Positions 1 to 7,326 of a stretch of DNA of 24,913 bases are shown one piece after another (positions within the stretch are counted from its first letter, which is position 1; each line of letters starts with the position of its first letter). The DNA is from Nitrososphaerota archaeon (GTDB taxonomy: Archaea > Thermoproteota > Nitrososphaeria > Nitrososphaerales > Nitrosopumilaceae): NCBI GenBank assembly GCA_016126025.1, contig JAEFDA010000090.1, positions 1 through 24,913 of the forward strand, in the 5' to 3' direction. A model generated the notes under the pieces. That model did not search any database. It had not been told where the DNA came from and saw only the letters and a program-made list of their open reading frames with translations. The position numbers and the translations under genes were made by a program.

Positions 1-29
1 TATAGATCTCTTTCGGTCCGGCCACATGG

Positions 30-293
30 TTAAGGGCTGAAACTACCCCCACGATTCGGAATATGAGCGTCCATTTTTTGTTTGATTTGAAGCTTGATTA
101 AGGTGGTCTTTCCCACCTGCCGAGGACCCCTCAGTGAATACACAAGATCTTTGGAAAAATCGAAGGTGTGAGCAATGCGCGGTTTCCAGTCAACTATCGA
201 ATTATCCAGATCCACAATCTTCATGTCACGCCGGATAGATGTTGGGTCGCTCCACCAAGGGTTGTCTTCGGCTAAATCGGCAGAGACTGACAT
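30..293 (-). pseudogene. N-terminal fragment of an AAA-type ATPase (DUF4143/AAA_14-like)
   Basis: This 87-residue frame starts at ATG 293 and reads into a Walker A (P-loop) motif, GPRQVGKTT, at about residues 56-64, preceded by the hydrophobic strand DLVYSLRG. That arrangement is typical of the archaeal/bacterial AAA_14 plus DUF4143 ATPases, which are usually about 400 residues. Here the frame stops about 20 residues after the P-loop, so Walker B, the sensor region and the C-terminal domain are missing. The gene is therefore truncated or frameshifted. One alternative frame stays open from there to the window edge, so a frameshift is possible but cannot be tested here. A TATA box centred 26 nt before the ATG suggests it is or was transcribed as a leaderless mRNA. 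The family is often of accessory type, and its function is not well defined. Confidence 0.6.
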
Positions 294-307
294 GAGTTAC
301 ATAAGTA

Positions 308-363
308 GTCATGTCTTTATATAGATTAAGCATGACCGGTGGTCATGTCTTTATATAGATTAA
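308..363. repeat. Tandem duplicated promoter: 22-bp direct repeat, 34-bp period
   Basis: Positions 308-329 and 342-363 are identical over 22 bp, each beginning GTCATGTC and containing the TATA-like CTTTATATAGA. Between the TATA boxes lies a perfect inverted repeat, CATGACC-ggt-GGTCATG (331-347). The proximal box serves the minus-strand ATPase fragment. The distal box is a second copy one repeat further upstream. The arrangement resembles a repressor or activator site built around GTCATG half-sites. Confidence 0.75.
316..323 (-). promoter_or_regulatory. TATA box of the ATPase fragment
   Basis: On the minus strand this reads TATATAAA, centred about 26 nt before ATG 293, the spacing expected for a leaderless archaeal transcript. 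An identical box lies 34 bp upstream at 350-357. Confidence 0.65.
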
Positions 364-628
364 ACAGGATAGACAGATGGACTGGTAAGTCAGAAGCGCC
401 GGGAAAGAAGCATCTCAGCTCCGGCCATACCACTATTCTCACTCCGCACCCTTGATGGAACAAGACCTCCGTTTCCAATCCAAGCGTCTTTTGTTGCAGC
501 CGTTGTTAAGTGCTTAGAATGCCACAGTTCAATCTCAGGACGGGTTGGGCGGCGGCGTTCCTGTCCGGATCGGTACCCAAACCGCCATGCGTATACGAAC
601 CGCCCGCGTCCGGGCCGGCCCCGACCGC
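364..628. other. Intergenic, nothing recognised
   Basis: With the promoter repeats, the gene-free stretch spans 294-628. From 364 on I see no convincing gene, RNA or repeat. A minus-strand open frame (390-632) is basic, low in complexity and has no promoter in register. Confidence 0.5.
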
Positions 629-2386
629 TCACTTCACGGTGACCGACTTTGCCAGGTTGCGTGGATAGTCGGGGTCGGCATCCCGGGCAACGGCCGCGTG
701 GTACGCCAGCAGCTGCGCCGCCACCACCTCCGAGAAGGAGTACGAGACCTCGTCGCCCGGCGGAATCCTTATCCAGTGGTCGTACGCGTCACTCTCCCGG
801 TCGGATATACCTATGATTTTGGCGCCCCGCGCCCGCGCCTCCCGCGCCCCCAGCAGCATGTCCCCGTACGTGGAGTCGTACGGGTTCAGGACTATGACGG
901 GGGTGCCCCTCTCTATCAGGGCCAGGGGGCCGTGCTTCATCTCGCCGCCGGCCAGCCCCTCGGCGTGTATGTATGTGAGCTCCTTTATCTTGAGGGCCGC
1001 CTCTGCCGCCGCCGGATAGTGCAGCCCCCTGCCCAGCACGTACACGTCGGTTATGTCCTGTATTTGGGCGGCCACCTCCCGTATGCGGTCAGAGTCCTCC
1101 ACCACGCGCGAGACGGCCGAGGCCACCCCGTCCAGGTTTACGCCGGTGTCGCCGGCCAGCGCCTCTGCCAGCCTCAGCATGATGCTGTACTGGGCGCAGA
1201 AGCTCTTGGTGGCGGCCACCCCCACCTCGGGCCCGCAGTCCATCCGTATTACCACATCCGAGGCGCGCGCCAGCGACGAGTTTGCCGAGTTCACCACCCC
1301 TGCAATCGTGCAGCCGGCTTGCCGGGCCGCCCGGACCGCCTCCAGCACGTCGGCGCTCTCCCCGCTCTGGGATATGGCCAGAAGGACCCCGCCGCGCTCC
1401 AGCATCGTGTCACCGGGCATCTCGCTGGCTATGACCGCGTCCAGCCGCACCCCCGCAAAGCGGGCCAGCACGCGCCGGCCCATCAGGGCCGCGTTGTAGC
1501 TGGTGCCGCTGCCCGTCGCGTAGGCGTGGCCGGCGGCCCGAACCATATCGGCCACCTGCCTGATCTGCGTCTCCGAGGAGGCCCCCGCCCGCCGTATCAC
1601 GCCGGGCTGCTCGTTTATCTCCTTGATGGTATAGTGGTCGTGATCCCCCTTGTCCAGATCGCCAAACTCCCGGGAGACCTTGGTGGCCGGGCTTCTCACC
1701 ACACTGCCCCCAAAGTCCATCACCTCCAGGACGCCGTCCCGCACCATACAGCACGTGCCGTTCTCCAGGTATACGGCGTCGTCGGTGTATTCGATGAAGC
1801 CGCGCACGTCGCTGGCCAAAAAGAGCCCGCCGTCAGCCAGCCCCGCCATCAGCGGCTCGCCGTGCCGGGCGGATACCATCGTGCCGTCCCCGAACATCGC
1901 AATGAACGCATAGTGCCCCCGGATCTCCGACACGGTCCCCAGCAGCGAGGTGCGCACCTCGCCGGTCCGGTCGTGGTACCGCTGCAGCAGGTTTGCTATA
2001 ACCTCGCTGTCCGTCTCGCTGGCGAACACATACCCCGAGTCCTCCAGAGACCGGCGCAGCTCCTGATGGTTCTCAATGACCCCGTTGTGGACTATGGCGA
2101 CCCCGCCGGCGCTGCTCATATGGGGATGCGCGTTGGCATCGCTCACCGTACCGTGCGTGGCCCACCTGGTGTGCCCCATGCCCGCATGGCCGGCCAGCCT
2201 ATCTAGGCCAAGGCGGCCATTCACATCCTCGACGCGGCCGGCGCCCTTCCTTAGCAGTATGGAACCGTCCTCGCCCCAGGTGGCCACCCCCACGCTGTCA
2301 TACCCGCGGTACTCCATGCGCCGCAGCCCCGAGACCAAGACGGGCGCGGCCGCGGATCCCCCCGCGTACCCTATTATGGAGCACAT
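629..2386 (-). CDS. glmS: Glutamine--fructose-6-phosphate aminotransferase (isomerizing)
   Basis: GlmS makes glucosamine-6-phosphate from fructose-6-phosphate and glutamine, the first step toward UDP-GlcNAc used in archaeal glycans and S-layer glycosylation. It is a cytosolic enzyme. The 585-residue product has the normal length. It begins MCSIIGY with the Cys2 N-terminal nucleophile of the glutaminase domain (about residues 2-215, including EYRGYDS and NGVIENHQELR). Two SIS sugar-isomerase domains follow, with SQSGESADV near residue 330 and EGLAGGEMKHGPLAL in the second. It ends with the family's C-terminal signature RNLAKSVTV, which carries the lysine that links to the sugar. The ATG shares its A with the TGA of rps4 (TGATG, 2384-2388), so translation is probably coupled. 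It is the last gene of a minus-strand ribosomal operon. The call is secure. Confidence 0.97.
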   Translation of the reverse strand: MCSIIGYAGGSAAAPVLVSGLRRMEYRGYDSVGVATWGEDGSILLRKGAGRVEDVNGRLGLDRLAGHAGMGHTRWATHGTVSDANAHPHMSSAGGVAIVHNGVIENHQELRRSLEDSGYVFASETDSEVIANLLQRYHDRTGEVRTSLLGTVSEIRGHYAFIAMFGDGTMVSARHGEPLMAGLADGGLFLASDVRGFIEYTDDAVYLENGTCCMVRDGVLEVMDFGGSVVRSPATKVSREFGDLDKGDHDHYTIKEINEQPGVIRRAGASSETQIRQVADMVRAAGHAYATGSGTSYNAALMGRRVLARFAGVRLDAVIASEMPGDTMLERGGVLLAISQSGESADVLEAVRAARQAGCTIAGVVNSANSSLARASDVVIRMDCGPEVGVAATKSFCAQYSIMLRLAEALAGDTGVNLDGVASAVSRVVEDSDRIREVAAQIQDITDVYVLGRGLHYPAAAEAALKIKELTYIHAEGLAGGEMKHGPLALIERGTPVIVLNPYDSTYGDMLLGAREARARGAKIIGISDRESDAYDHWIRIPPGDEVSYSFSEVVAAQLLAYHAAVARDADPDYPRNLAKSVTVK

Positions 2387-2901
2387 CAGGACTCGGGTTC
2401 GCTCTCTGGTGCCTCTATCACAATCTTGGATGCCGGGTTCAGGCGGATGGTCTCCTCCTCGTCGGCCCGCACCGTATACGATGGTATGTCAACTATACGG
2501 TCGCCCATCATTATGTGGCCGTGCACCACCGCTTGCCGGGCCTGGTACGGCGAGCGGAATCCCAGCCGCTTCCAGACTATCGTCTGCAGGCGCCTCCCCA
2601 GCAGGTCCGTGACCTGCAGATTTAGCACGTCATCCAGTGTGGCGTCCCCGCTCACCAACCCGATGCGGGCCAGCGACGACATCAGCACGGGCTCGCGCTT
2701 CTCGCGGACCTCCCGCCGGAGGGCCAGGAGCGAGCGGGCCTGGTGCCTCACCCTGGAGAGCTCGGTGTGTGCCTTCCACAGCTCCCTCTTGGTGCGCAGG
2801 CCGTACGTGCCCACCGTGCGCAGCTCCTCCATCTTCAGGTCGTAGTTGAGCGGTCTCTTGGGCTTGCGCCACACCTTACGCGGATACTTGGGGTCGCCCA
2901 T
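2386..2901 (-). CDS. rps4: 30S ribosomal protein uS4
   Basis: Small-subunit assembly protein that binds the 16S rRNA 5' domain. The 171-residue product begins MGDPKYPRKVWRKPKRP, the basic archaeal-type N-terminus. The S4 RNA-binding domain covers about residues 100-160, seen in RLGFRSPYQARQAVVHGHI and GDRIVDIPSYTV. The C-terminal tail is acidic (EAPESEPES). The length matches archaeal uS4 (about 170-180). It lies 7 nt downstream of the rps13 stop and overlaps glmS by one base, so it belongs to the rps13-rps4-glmS operon. Archaea often follow S13-S4 with S11 and rpoD; here glmS takes that place, a local rearrangement. Confidence 0.97.
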   Translation of the reverse strand: MGDPKYPRKVWRKPKRPLNYDLKMEELRTVGTYGLRTKRELWKAHTELSRVRHQARSLLALRREVREKREPVLMSSLARIGLVSGDATLDDVLNLQVTDLLGRRLQTIVWKRLGFRSPYQARQAVVHGHIMMGDRIVDIPSYTVRADEEETIRLNPASKIVIEAPESEPES

Positions 2902-2908
2902 CGCTCCG

Positions 2909-3406
2909 TCACTTCCCCGGCTGGGCCTTTCCGCCCTTGGCCACGCCCACCGTTCCGCCCTTGCGGCCGGTGGTCCTGGTGCGCTGCCCGCGCACCTTCA
3001 GTCCGTACAGGTGCCTGTGCCCCCGCCAGCTGTTGGTCTGCCTCTCCCGCTCTATATCATTGCGGATTGTAAACTGGATATCAGAGGTGAGCAGGTGCCT
3101 GTCCTCGCCGGTCTCCATGTCCTTGCGGCGGTTCAGGAACCATACCGGAAAGCCGGCCCCCCGGGGGTCCTTGATTATGCCTTCTATCTTCTTGGCCGTC
3201 TCCTCGTCCATGTACCCCATGCTGGAGCCCGGCTCTATGCCCATGCGGATCAGTATGGCGCTGGCAAAGTTGTACCCCACGCCCCGGATCTGGGTAAGGC
3301 CGGCCAAGGTCTTCTTCTCGCCGGGTATGTCGTTACCCAGTATACGCACGATGTGCTGGTACTCGCTCAAGCGGAGGCGGGTACCCCTCCCCCTGATAAA
3401 AACCAT
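2909..3406 (-). CDS. rps13: 30S ribosomal protein uS13
   Basis: Small-subunit head protein that contacts the P-site tRNA and the large subunit. The conserved core begins LSEYQHIVRILGNDIPGEK, followed by the helix-hairpin-helix GLTQIRGVGYNFA. The usual basic C-terminus is present (RTRTTGRKGGTVGVAKGG). I chose ATG 3406, giving 165 residues. The reading frame stays open far upstream into sequence antisense to the translin gene, but that extension has no family similarity. Even from 3406 the protein has about 15 residues (VFIRGRGTRLR) before the usual start of the family, so a slightly later or non-ATG start is possible. It is the first gene of the operon. No TATA box sits in leaderless register. 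The nearest AT-rich site (about 3507-3514) would leave an untranslated leader. Confidence 0.93.
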   Translation of the reverse strand: MVFIRGRGTRLRLSEYQHIVRILGNDIPGEKKTLAGLTQIRGVGYNFASAILIRMGIEPGSSMGYMDEETAKKIEGIIKDPRGAGFPVWFLNRRKDMETGEDRHLLTSDIQFTIRNDIERERQTNSWRGHRHLYGLKVRGQRTRTTGRKGGTVGVAKGGKAQPGK

Positions 3407-3585
3407 CACGTCGGACACTTTCCGTAAGCGCAGATGGCCTAGCCGCGCCGGAATGTGTGGACATCCGCGGCGCACCGGCAGAAACTCTGTTGCGCCATCC
3501 ATCAGATATTGCAAGTATGTGGGATGGGCTCTTCGCTCCAGGCCGCCGCACGCTCCTGGAGAAACCTGCCCCCGTGCGGCGCGAC

Positions 3586-3593
3586 AACTATAA
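3586..3593 (+). promoter_or_regulatory. TATA box of the translin-family gene
   Basis: AACTATAA, centred about 28 nt before GTG 3618, fits a leaderless transcript and supports the GTG start. Confidence 0.55.
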
Positions 3594-3617
3594 CCGGGCC
3601 CCGCGCGTTCCATTCCA

Positions 3618-4256
3618 GTGGACCTGGACAGCATAGCCGAGACGCTGGAACACATGCAGGAGTCGCGGGACGCCATACTGGGCGGATCCCGCCGCGTCAT
3701 AGGGCTGTGCAGCCGCGCCATAATGTCCGTACACGGCGGCGGGGTGGACGAGGCCGCCCAGATGCTGGAGGAGGCCCGGCCCCTGCTGGAGGGAATGCGC
3801 TCTTGTGCGCACCCGCGGACGGCGCAGCACCTGATACCCGCCGAGCAAGAGTACGTGGAGGCGTCCGCCCTGCTGGCCGTGGTGCGTGGCGGAGAGATAC
3901 CCGGGATCGACAGGCTGGGCGTGATGCCCGAGTCGTACGTCCTGGGCCTGCTGGACATGGTGGGGGAGCTGAAGCGGCTCATGCTGGACCACATGCGCGC
4001 CGGCAGGACGGGGCCGGCCCTCTCGGTGTTCGATACCATGGACGAGCTGTACGGGAGGCTGTACAGGTTTGCCGCCTACGACAAGATACTCAAAGAGTCA
4101 CGCCGCAAGCTGGACGTGTGCCGGATGGTCCTGGAGACGTCCCGCTCGGCCATAACCGAGGAGGTGCGGCGGCAGGATATGGTCCGGGCCGCCTCAGGGC
4201 ATGGCGCGGGGAGCGGCCCCCACACCATACAGAGTGGTGCGGGCGATGGGATTTGA
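3618..4256 (+). CDS. Translin/TRAX-family RNA-binding protein
   Basis: Archaeal member of the translin superfamily: all-helical proteins that form octameric rings, bind RNA or single-stranded DNA, and in eukaryotes act as the C3PO nuclease with TRAX. The 212-residue length is normal. Recognisable elements are the N-terminal helix with REAR-like spacing (QESRDAILGGSRRVIGLC), the acidic EAARPLLE-type helix, YVLGLLDMVGELKRLMLDH (the most conserved family segment), and the later helix DTMDELYGRLYRFAAYDK. The GTG start is chosen from a TATA box 28 nt upstream. It is divergent from rps13. The last 22 nt, including the stop, overlap the 3' end of tRNA-Leu on the other strand, so the tail PHTIQSGAGDGI is partly fixed by the tRNA sequence and is probably not functional. 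Substrate is unknown. Confidence 0.85.
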   Translation: MDLDSIAETLEHMQESRDAILGGSRRVIGLCSRAIMSVHGGGVDEAAQMLEEARPLLEGMRSCAHPRTAQHLIPAEQEYVEASALLAVVRGGEIPGIDRLGVMPESYVLGLLDMVGELKRLMLDHMRAGRTGPALSVFDTMDELYGRLYRFAAYDKILKESRRKLDVCRMVLETSRSAITEEVRRQDMVRAASGHGAGSGPHTIQSGAGDGI

Positions 4257-4322
4257 ACCCACGAACTCCTGAGAGACTAGCCCCTCAAGCTAGCGCCTTT
4301 GGCCAGGCTGGGCGACACCCGC
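4235..4322 (-). tRNA. tRNA-Leu (anticodon GAG)
   Basis: The minus strand folds as a type II tRNA. The 7-bp acceptor stem is GCGGGTG (4316-4322) with CGCCCGC (4239-4245), with one G-U pair. The anticodon stem CTAGC/GCTAG encloses the loop TTGAGGG with GAG at 4284-4286. There is a long variable arm and a T-arm GTGGG-TTCAAAT-CCCAT. The discriminator A is at 4238 and the CCA is encoded (4235-4237). No intron is present. Anticodon GAG reads CUC and CUU leucine codons. Its TATA box is centred 25 nt upstream and is shared with rpoN. Confidence 0.95.
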
Positions 4323-4342
4323 GATCACACCCCCCTGCATGG

Positions 4343-4352
4343 TTTTTATAAT
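4343..4352. promoter_or_regulatory. Shared bidirectional TATA box, tRNA-Leu / rpoN
   Basis: TTTTTATAAT reads ATTATAAAAA on the other strand. Its centre is about 26.5 nt before the rpoN GTG (4374) and about 25 nt before the first base of the divergent tRNA-Leu (4322). Both spacings are ideal for archaeal TBP/TFB initiation. No other AT-rich box lies between the two genes. Confidence 0.75.
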
Positions 4353-4373
4353 CCTTGAGGGGTTTTCGCGCCC

Positions 4374-4610
4374 GTGCTGGTTCCCGTAAGGTGCTTTACG
4401 TGCGGCAATCTGATAGCCGACAAGATGGAGAGGTACCAGAATGCCGTCAAGGAGGGGCAGCCGCCCGGTGACGTTCTGGACTCCCTGGGGATCAGACGGT
4501 ACTGCTGCCGCAGGATGCTGCTTACCACGGTGGAGACCATCCACCAGATAGTCCCGTTCTACGAGGCCATGTACGAGAAGAACGAGGCCATACGCCGGAA
4601 CGTGCTTTGA
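4374..4610 (+). CDS. rpoN: DNA-directed RNA polymerase subunit N (Rpb10)
   Basis: Small zinc-binding subunit of the archaeal RNA polymerase, part of the D-L-N-P assembly platform. The N-terminus MLVPVRCFTCGNLIADKM is diagnostic. The zinc ligands are C7, C10, C44 and C45 (RRYCCRRM). At 78 residues it is slightly longer than many archaeal RpoN (about 55-75), with a C-terminal extension YEKNEAIRRNVL. The GTG start coincides with the predicted transcription start, so the mRNA should be leaderless. It begins an operon in which its TGA overlaps the TTG start of eno. Certain at family level. Confidence 0.97.
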   Translation: MLVPVRCFTCGNLIADKMERYQNAVKEGQPPGDVLDSLGIRRYCCRRMLLTTVETIHQIVPFYEAMYEKNEAIRRNVL

Positions 4611-5842
4611 CCGACACCATATCTTCGGTGCGCGGTCGCGTCATATACAACAGCCGGGGACAGCCCACCGTCGAGGTGGATGTGACCGCCGGCGGACACA
4701 CCGGCAGGGCGGCGGCGCCCTCCGGTGCCAGCGTAGGAAAGCACGAGGCCGTCTCCTTCCCGCCCGGCGGGCCCCGCGCCTCCCTGGACATACTGGCCGA
4801 CCGCTCCTCGGATCTGGTGGGGACCGACCCCGCCGACCAGGCCGCCGTCGGCAAGATACTGCGGGAGATGGACGGGACGCCCAACTACTCCCATATAGGC
4901 GGGGCGCTGGCGTACGCAGTATCGGTGGCCGCCGCCGAGTCGGCCGCCCTATCGCAGGGCGTGCCCCTGTACCGCGCCATATCGGAGCGGGACTCCTACC
5001 GGATTCCGGTCCCCCTGGGCAACGTGCTGGGCGGAGGGGCCCACGCCGGGCGGGAAACACCAGACATACAGGAGATACTGGTATGCGCCACCGGCGCCCG
5101 CTCGGTGAGAGACGCCATACAGACCAACATGGACGTGCACCGCCAGCTGGGGAGCCTCCTGTCGGAACGGGCCGGATTCACCGGCGGACGGGGCGACGAG
5201 GGGGGATGGGCCCCCAACATGGACAACGAGGAGGCCTTGGAGGTGGCGGCGCGCGCCTGCGAGTCGCTGGGATACACCCTGGGCAGGGAGGTATCCTTGG
5301 GGGTAGACTTTGCGGCATCGACGCAGTATGATGCGGCCTCCGATAGGTACGTGTACGACCGGGCCGGCTTTGAGAACGACCCCGGCGAGCAGCTGGAGTT
5401 TGCCGCCGACATAATATCCCGCTACGGGCTGATATACGCCGAGGACGCCGTACACGAGGAGGCCTTTGCCGAGATGGCCGAGCTGACGCGCCGCTTTCCG
5501 GACGTGCTGGTGACCGGCGACGACCTGACTGTCACAAACCACACCATACTGGAGAGGGCAGTGCGGGAGGGCTCGTGCAACGCGGCCATCCTGAAGATAA
5601 ACCAGGCCGGCTCGCTGCACGACGCCATGCTCTTTGCGGGGGCTGCCCAAAGAAACGGCATCAAACTGATCACCTCGCACCGCTCCGGCGAGTCCACCAA
5701 CGCGCACATAGTGCACGTGGGCATCGCCACCGGCTCGGTGATGCTCAAGGTGGGCGTGGTGGGGGGCGAGCGGGTGGCCAAGCTGAACGAGATGGTGCGG
5801 GTGTCCGGGCATGATTTAATACGTGGAATGGCTGAGGCGTAG
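4607..5842 (+). CDS. eno: Enolase (phosphopyruvate hydratase)
   Basis: Interconverts 2-phosphoglycerate and phosphoenolpyruvate in glycolysis/gluconeogenesis; cytosolic, Mg-dependent. The 411-residue length is normal. The catalytic loop SGASVGKHEA is at about residues 39-48, and the conserved GDEGGWAPN is present. The metal-ligand positions are seen in GVDFAAS, YAEDAVHEE and VTGDDLTVT. The catalytic lysine lies in ILKINQAGS, followed by SHRSGES and the terminal MLKVGVVGGERVAKLNE. All key residues look intact. The start is TTG 4607, overlapping the rpoN stop by 4 nt (TTGA), giving the expected N-terminus TDTISSVRGRVIYNSRG. It is co-transcribed with rpoN and followed after 10 nt by rps2, an order common in archaea. 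The TTG start may lower its translation. Confidence 0.97.
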   Translation: MTDTISSVRGRVIYNSRGQPTVEVDVTAGGHTGRAAAPSGASVGKHEAVSFPPGGPRASLDILADRSSDLVGTDPADQAAVGKILREMDGTPNYSHIGGALAYAVSVAAAESAALSQGVPLYRAISERDSYRIPVPLGNVLGGGAHAGRETPDIQEILVCATGARSVRDAIQTNMDVHRQLGSLLSERAGFTGGRGDEGGWAPNMDNEEALEVAARACESLGYTLGREVSLGVDFAASTQYDAASDRYVYDRAGFENDPGEQLEFAADIISRYGLIYAEDAVHEEAFAEMAELTRRFPDVLVTGDDLTVTNHTILERAVREGSCNAAILKINQAGSLHDAMLFAGAAQRNGIKLITSHRSGESTNAHIVHVGIATGSVMLKVGVVGGERVAKLNEMVRVSGHDLIRGMAEA

Positions 5843-5852
5843 AACTGTGGCA

Positions 5853-6440
5853 ATGGAGGAGTCGTTGGACAAGAGGCTGCTGGGCGCCGGAATACGCGTG
5901 GGCACCCACGTCAAGACAAAATTCATGGCGCCCTTCATCACGGCGGCCACGCCGGATGGCGTATACCAGTTTGACCTGGGCGTAACGCAGCAGCGGATAG
6001 CGGCGGCGTCCAGGTTCATAAACGGCGTGGGGACCGGAAACGTGCTGGTCTGCAGCGGCCGCGAGTTCGCCTACGCCCCCATCGAAAAGTTCTGCGAGCT
6101 GGTCGGGGCCCAGATGAAGCTGAACCGGTTTATGCCCGGTACCCTGACCAACCCCTCCCTGAAATACTACATCGAGCCCGGCCTCATACTGGTCTCGGAT
6201 CCCCAGGTGGACGAGCAGGCCGTCATAGAGGCCACCAACGCGGGCATACCCGTCATCGGCATATCCAACTCGGACAACATCACCTCAAACCTGGACTTGG
6301 TGATACCGGCCAACAACAAGGGCCGGAAGTCGCTGGCCGCCGTATTCTGGATGCTGGCCCGGGGCATCCTGGCCGAGCGGGACCAGGCCATGGAGTACGA
6401 GATAGAGGACTTTGAGACCAAGAACGTCGACGAGGGCTGA
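5853..6440 (+). CDS. rps2: 30S ribosomal protein uS2
   Basis: Small-subunit protein at the platform/head junction. The 195-residue product carries the archaeal uS2 core: GAGIRVGTHVKTKFMAPFI, TPDGVYQFDLGVTQQRI, RFMPGTLTNPSLKYYIEP, LILVSDPQVDEQAVIEA and GISNSDNITSNLDLVIPANN. I chose ATG 5853. An in-frame GTG at 5847 adds two residues, and an AT-rich box ATTTAATA (5814-5821) lies about 29 nt before it, so a secondary promoter inside the end of eno is possible. Ten bases separate it from eno, and the next gene (MEMO) starts within its 3' end. C-terminal residues are acidic (EYEIEDFETKNVDEG). Confidence 0.96.
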   Translation: MEESLDKRLLGAGIRVGTHVKTKFMAPFITAATPDGVYQFDLGVTQQRIAAASRFINGVGTGNVLVCSGREFAYAPIEKFCELVGAQMKLNRFMPGTLTNPSLKYYIEPGLILVSDPQVDEQAVIEATNAGIPVIGISNSDNITSNLDLVIPANNKGRKSLAAVFWMLARGILAERDQAMEYEIEDFETKNVDEG

Positions 6441-7251
6441 GTGCAGGCCGCCGGCTGTGTCCGGACTGTTCTATCCGGACGATGCCGACATCCTGCGCCG
6501 TACCATATCGGAGTGCTTCCGGAACGGTCCCGGCGGCACGAAGGATGCGGGGCTCGGGGACATGCCGTACGGCGTGGTCTGCCCCCACGCCGGGTACGTC
6601 TACTCGGGCGCCGTCGCCGCGTACTCGTACGCCGAGATGAGCCGCGCCCGGCCCCCCTATATCATAATGGTGGGGCCCGACCACCGGGGCAGCGGCCCGG
6701 CCCTGAGCCTCTCGGAGCACGAAAACTGGGAGACACCCCTAGGAGTGTCGCCGGTGTGGTACGGCGCGGACATCTCCGGGTGCGGCGCCTCGCCGGACAT
6801 GCTCTCCCACGCCCCAGAGCACAGCCTGGAGGTCCAGCTGCCCATGGTACAGCACCTCTGGGGCGACGTGCCCATATCGCCCATACTGATGAGCGACCAG
6901 TCGCAAGGGTCCGCCGAGCGGCTGGGGAGGCACCTAGCCGGGATGGCGGGCCGGGATCAGCCCGTCTTCATAGCGTCCTCGGACCTAACCCACTACGCCC
7001 CCGAGGTGGAGGCCCGCCGGCAGGACGCCGCCTTTCTGGAGGCCGTACTGGAGATGGACACCGACCGCCTCTACCGGACTTTGCGCCAAAGGCGCGTCAC
7101 CGCATGCGGGTACGGGGCGATCGCGGTGGCCATCGAGTACTGCAGGGCACGCGGGGCCACCGCCGGCCGGCTGCTCAAGTACGACACGAGCGCCGCCGCC
7201 TCGGGCGACGCCTCCAGCGTGGTGGGGTACTGCGCCCTGGCGTTCTACTAG
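6412..7251 (+). CDS. MEMO1-family protein (MEMO/AMMECR1-adjacent dioxygenase-like fold)
   Basis: MEMO proteins share the fold of class III extradiol dioxygenases. The eukaryotic member is a copper-binding redox and signalling protein; the archaeal role is not established. Family signatures are all present: PPAVSGLFYP at the N-terminus, CPHAGYVYSGAVAAYSY, GPDHRGSG, IASSDLTHYAP, and near the end CGYGAIAVAIEYC with the conserved cysteine. Histidines matching the metal-site positions are visible in PHAGY, PDHRG and LTHY. The only upstream start in this frame before PPAVSG is TTG 6412, giving 279 residues and a 29-nt overlap with rps2. The next possibility, GTG 6457, would remove the conserved PPAV. 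In archaea this gene typically follows rps2, as it does here. Confidence 0.9.
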   Translation: MRPRTSTRAECRPPAVSGLFYPDDADILRRTISECFRNGPGGTKDAGLGDMPYGVVCPHAGYVYSGAVAAYSYAEMSRARPPYIIMVGPDHRGSGPALSLSEHENWETPLGVSPVWYGADISGCGASPDMLSHAPEHSLEVQLPMVQHLWGDVPISPILMSDQSQGSAERLGRHLAGMAGRDQPVFIASSDLTHYAPEVEARRQDAAFLEAVLEMDTDRLYRTLRQRRVTACGYGAIAVAIEYCRARGATAGRLLKYDTSAAASGDASSVVGYCALAFY

Positions 7252-7296
7252 GACAGATGCCGGACGCGCCGCTGCTCCCACATGCACAAATCAAGG

Positions 7297-7304
7297 ATTT
7301 TTAA
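7297..7304 (+). promoter_or_regulatory. TATA box of ahcY
   Basis: ATTTTTAA is centred 26.5 nt before GTG 7327. It lies downstream of the longest-frame ATG (7282), so that ATG cannot be on this transcript. Confidence 0.6.
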
Positions 7305-7326
7305 CACCCTCCTGCGGGCCCATGCC

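Noticed and set aside
16..29. GTCCGGCCACATGG beside the broken ATPase, resembling the core GATCYGGCCAYATGG of the repeated element
   Set aside because: The match is limited to the core; neither flank aligns with copies A-D, so I do not count it as a fifth copy.
390..632. 80-codon minus-strand open frame just downstream of glmS
   Set aside because: No promoter in register, no recognisable motif, and composition like noncoding GC-rich DNA.
545..2206. 553-codon plus-strand open frame
   Set aside because: It is antisense to glmS, has His/Gly/Arg-rich composition typical of GC-rich shadow frames and no family similarity.
3407..4039. Long upstream extension of the rps13 frame
   Set aside because: It is antisense to the translin gene and has no uS13 similarity; the real core begins just after ATG 3406.
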